From PALSA-505 sp035308365 (GTDB lineage Bacteria; Actinomycetota; Actinomycetes; Streptosporangiales; Streptosporangiaceae), in the NCBI GenBank assembly GCA_035308365.1, contig DATGGU010000168.1, forward strand, positions 1-15,756: DNA of 15,756 bases, read 5' to 3'. A program made the position numbers and the translations under genes. A model generated the notes under the pieces. The model saw nothing but the letters and a program-made list of their open reading frames with translations, was not told where the DNA came from and did not search any database. Numbering within the stretch: the stretch's first letter is position 1; every line of letters starts with the position of its first letter. This document shows, one piece after another, positions 14,314 to 15,756 of the stretch.

Positions 14314-14865
14314 ATGACGCCGTCGGGACAACTCGCCGCACCCGCTGTGCAAGCCCTGCTGGAGGACGGGAAACTGGGCGGTTCCTGGACGCTGGACGCG
14401 ACCAGGTCCGAGATCCAGCTCAAGTCCAGGAGCATATGGGGCATGGCCCCGGTCAAGGGCGTATTCCGCGAGGTCAGCGGTTCCGGCACGGTCGCTCCTG
14501 ACGGTACGGTGAGCGGCACCCTCACGGTGGTCGCCGGGTCTATCGACACGAAGCTCGCCAAGCGCGACACGCACCTGCGCTCGGCCGACTTCTTCGACGC
14601 CGGCAACCACCCCAGCATCACCTTCACGGTCGACCAGATCAGGCCGGCCAGCACGGGTGTCACGGTCACCGGCTCCCTGACCGTCCGCGACCGCACCCGG
14701 CCGGTCACCTTCGGCGCCAGCGTCTCCGCCTTCGATGGCGACGAAGTCTGGCTGGACGCCGAGCTCAAGGTCAACCGGGCCGACTACGGCCTGACCTGGA
14801 ACCAGTTGGGCATGGCCTCGATGCACAACACGATCACCATCCACGCGGTCTTCACCAGGCGGTAA
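14314..14865 (+). CDS. YceI-family lipid-binding-type protein
   Basis: A 183-residue beta-barrel (lipocalin-like) protein of the YceI family. Diagnostic stretches are GSWTLDATRSEIQLKSRSIWGMAPVKGVFREVSGSGTV, KRDTHLRSADFFDAGNHPSITFTV, VTGSLTVRDRTRPVTF and ADYGLTWNQLGMASMHNTITI. Family members bind isoprenoid quinones or fatty amides, sometimes in the periplasm; here no signal peptide is visible (N-terminus MTPSGQLAAPAVQALLEDGK), so it should be cytoplasmic. GGAGGG precedes the ATG by seven bases. The divergent MarR gene is the likely regulator. Actinobacterial MarR-YceI pairs are common, often linked to stress or isoprenoid handling; a prenyl synthase gene lies 420 bp downstream on the opposite strand, but no functional link is shown. 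Confidence 0.92.
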   Translation: MTPSGQLAAPAVQALLEDGKLGGSWTLDATRSEIQLKSRSIWGMAPVKGVFREVSGSGTVAPDGTVSGTLTVVAGSIDTKLAKRDTHLRSADFFDAGNHPSITFTVDQIRPASTGVTVTGSLTVRDRTRPVTFGASVSAFDGDEVWLDAELKVNRADYGLTWNQLGMASMHNTITIHAVFTRR

Positions 14866-15284
14866 TCAGGCTCGCGTCCGATGGCAACCAGTGCATACAA
14901 CGTCTGAACACCGGCGGAGCGGCGCACCAGCGAGGATGGCCGCCGCCCGGCAGCCATGGAACGGGATTCACCAGGCCAGTTGTCCAAGTGACACCGTCAA
15001 ATTTAAACAAATAATTCCGATCAGAAACTCGTAAAATGGTTCCAGCGCGCCGCAGCGGGATGTGATGGCGGTGTCTGCGGGCGGTGGGCCCGCGGGTGAA
15101 TTCGGGAGAAGGGCCTCAGCCGGTTCTGGTGTGCCGTGATGGGGTGTGGTGGGCGGCTGGGGTCGCGCGTGAACTCGGGAAAAGGGCTTCAGCCGGTTCT
15201 GGTGTGCCGTGATGGGGTTTGGTGGGCGGATGGGGTCGCGCGGTTCCCGGGAGATGACCGTCAGCCAGTCTCGGCTTGGCGTTC
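14866..15284. other. Gene-free stretch of 419 bp between the YceI and prenyl synthase genes
   Basis: No frame here has convincing codon bias or a known domain. It holds an AT-rich patch (about 14990-15040, with TTTAAAC and AATAATT; a loose TTGTCC/TTTAAA promoter-like pair around 14978-15007) and then the 73-bp tandem repeat at 15096-15241. As both flanking genes end into it (YceI on plus, prenyl synthase on minus), it is a convergent gap that should contain transcript ends. Confidence 0.6.
15096..15241. repeat. Tandem repeat, two 73-bp units
   Basis: Units 15096-15168 and 15169-15241 differ at five of 73 positions. Each starts GTGAA-t/c-TCGGGA and contains AGCCGGTTCTGGTGTGCCGT. The stretch before unit 1 (about 15062-15095) resembles the last 34 bases of the unit in degenerate form, so a third partial copy is likely. 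The period of 73 is not a multiple of three, arguing against a coding repeat. Confidence 0.85.
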
Positions 15285-15756
15285 TCAGAGCCGGCGGGCG
15301 GTGGCGGCTATGGCGAGGTCGGCGAGGGCGGTTTTGGCCTCCGGAGGCGCCGGGAGGCGGTCCAGGACGGTGAGCGCTTCGGCCGTGTAGCGGTCGATCA
15401 TCGTCTCGCATTCGGCCAGCGCGCCGGTGCCGGTCAGCAGTTCGCGGAACTCGGCTATGCCGGCGTCGTCGATCGCTGGGTTGCCGAGCAGGCGGTCAAT
15501 AGCCGCTGCCTGGGCGGTGGCCGCCTTTTCCCGCGCGATGGCGGTCAGCACGGTCCGCTTGCCCTCGCGGATGTCGTCGCCGGCGGGCTTGCCGGTCTCG
15601 GCCGGATCGCCGAACACGCCCAGGACGTCGTCGCGGAGCTGGAAGGCTGCGCCGAGCGGCATACCGTAGGCGGTGTACCCCGCCATCAGGGTGTCGTCGC
15701 CGGCCAGGGCGGCGCCGAGATGGAGCGGGCGCTCGATGGTGTACTTCGCGGTCTTG
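15285..15756 (-). CDS. Polyprenyl (geranylgeranyl-type) diphosphate synthase, C-terminal fragment (runs off the right edge)
   Basis: The minus-strand frame is open from the window edge to TGA at 15285-15287, giving about 157 residues. It starts KTAKYTIERPLHLGAALAG, matching the helix with the conserved 'KTxxY' before the second aspartate-rich site. Then comes AFQLRDDVLGVFGDPAETGKPAGDDIREGKRTVL, which holds the second DDxxD-type motif (DDVLGVFGD), the metal-diphosphate site of trans-prenyltransferases. The enzyme makes C20 or longer isoprenoid diphosphates for carotenoids, menaquinone or other lipids. In M. tuberculosis idsA2 occupies the equivalent place near Rv2175c and pknL, so this is probably the same family member. 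The first DDxxD and the start codon lie outside the window. Confidence 0.9.
   Translation of the reverse strand, partial: KTAKYTIERPLHLGAALAGDDTLMAGYTAYGMPLGAAFQLRDDVLGVFGDPAETGKPAGDDIREGKRTVLTAIAREKAATAQAAAIDRLLGNPAIDDAGIAEFRELLTGTGALAECETMIDRYTAEALTVLDRLPAPPEAKTALADLAIAATARRL

Overview
The window is very GC-rich, with strong G/C bias at third codon positions, GTG starts, several genes without a visible Shine-Dalgarno sequence, and only isolated AT-rich intergenic patches. Together with the families present (PASTA-domain Ser/Thr kinase, Rv2175c-type winged-helix protein, CGNR zinc finger, ECF42 sigma factor with a DGPF/YCII partner, anti-sigma-type ATPase), this points to an actinomycete, perhaps a filamentous one of Streptosporangiales type. 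The order-level placement is a guess.

Layout. (1) 1-1348: the 5' end of an MMPL/RND transporter (minus) and a C-terminally truncated tyrosine recombinase (minus) that has lost key catalytic residues. (2) 1349-1697: a lower-GC divergent intergenic region with three copies of the motif CCGCAGTAAAT. (3) 1698-4339: an MFS exporter (plus), a convergent CGNR zinc-finger regulator (minus) and a divergent SAM methyltransferase (plus), possibly a small resistance or export module. (4) 4496-5749: thiI, the tRNA 4-thiouridine synthase. (5) 5842-7055 (minus): a type I-beta DAHP synthase (first step of the shikimate pathway), preceded by a short leader peptide with the run Trp-Phe-Phe-Tyr-Gly-Tyr and a Rho-independent hairpin. 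This looks like a ribosome-mediated attenuator sensing aromatic amino acids. (6) 7192-10973: a PknL-like PASTA kinase (minus), divergent from an FAD oxidoreductase and an Rv2175c-family DNA-binding protein (plus). (7) 11036-14865: an accessory block of regulators: an anti-sigma-type ATPase, a DGPF/YCII protein plus ECF42 sigma factor, and a divergent MarR/YceI pair. (8) 14866-15284: a gene-free stretch with a 73-bp tandem repeat. (9) 15285-15756: the C-terminal part of a polyprenyl (GGPP-type) synthase.

How the genes fit together. In Mycobacterium tuberculosis the genes idsA2, Rv2175c, pknL and a DAHP synthase gene lie close together, and Rv2175c is a PknL substrate. The same gene families occur here, but an oxidoreductase sits between kinase and substrate homolog, and about 4.3 kb separates the Rv2175c homolog from the prenyl synthase. 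Supply of the shikimate pathway appears to be controlled twice: by the proposed attenuator, and by the N-terminal ferredoxin-like regulatory domain of the enzyme. The DGPF gene carries a sequence resembling an ECF42 promoter directly upstream, consistent with control by the sigma factor encoded next to it.

The strongest undescribed-looking item is the aromatic attenuator. The recombinase remnant with its repeated motif and the stop-less tail of the oxidoreductase are the next most informative oddities.
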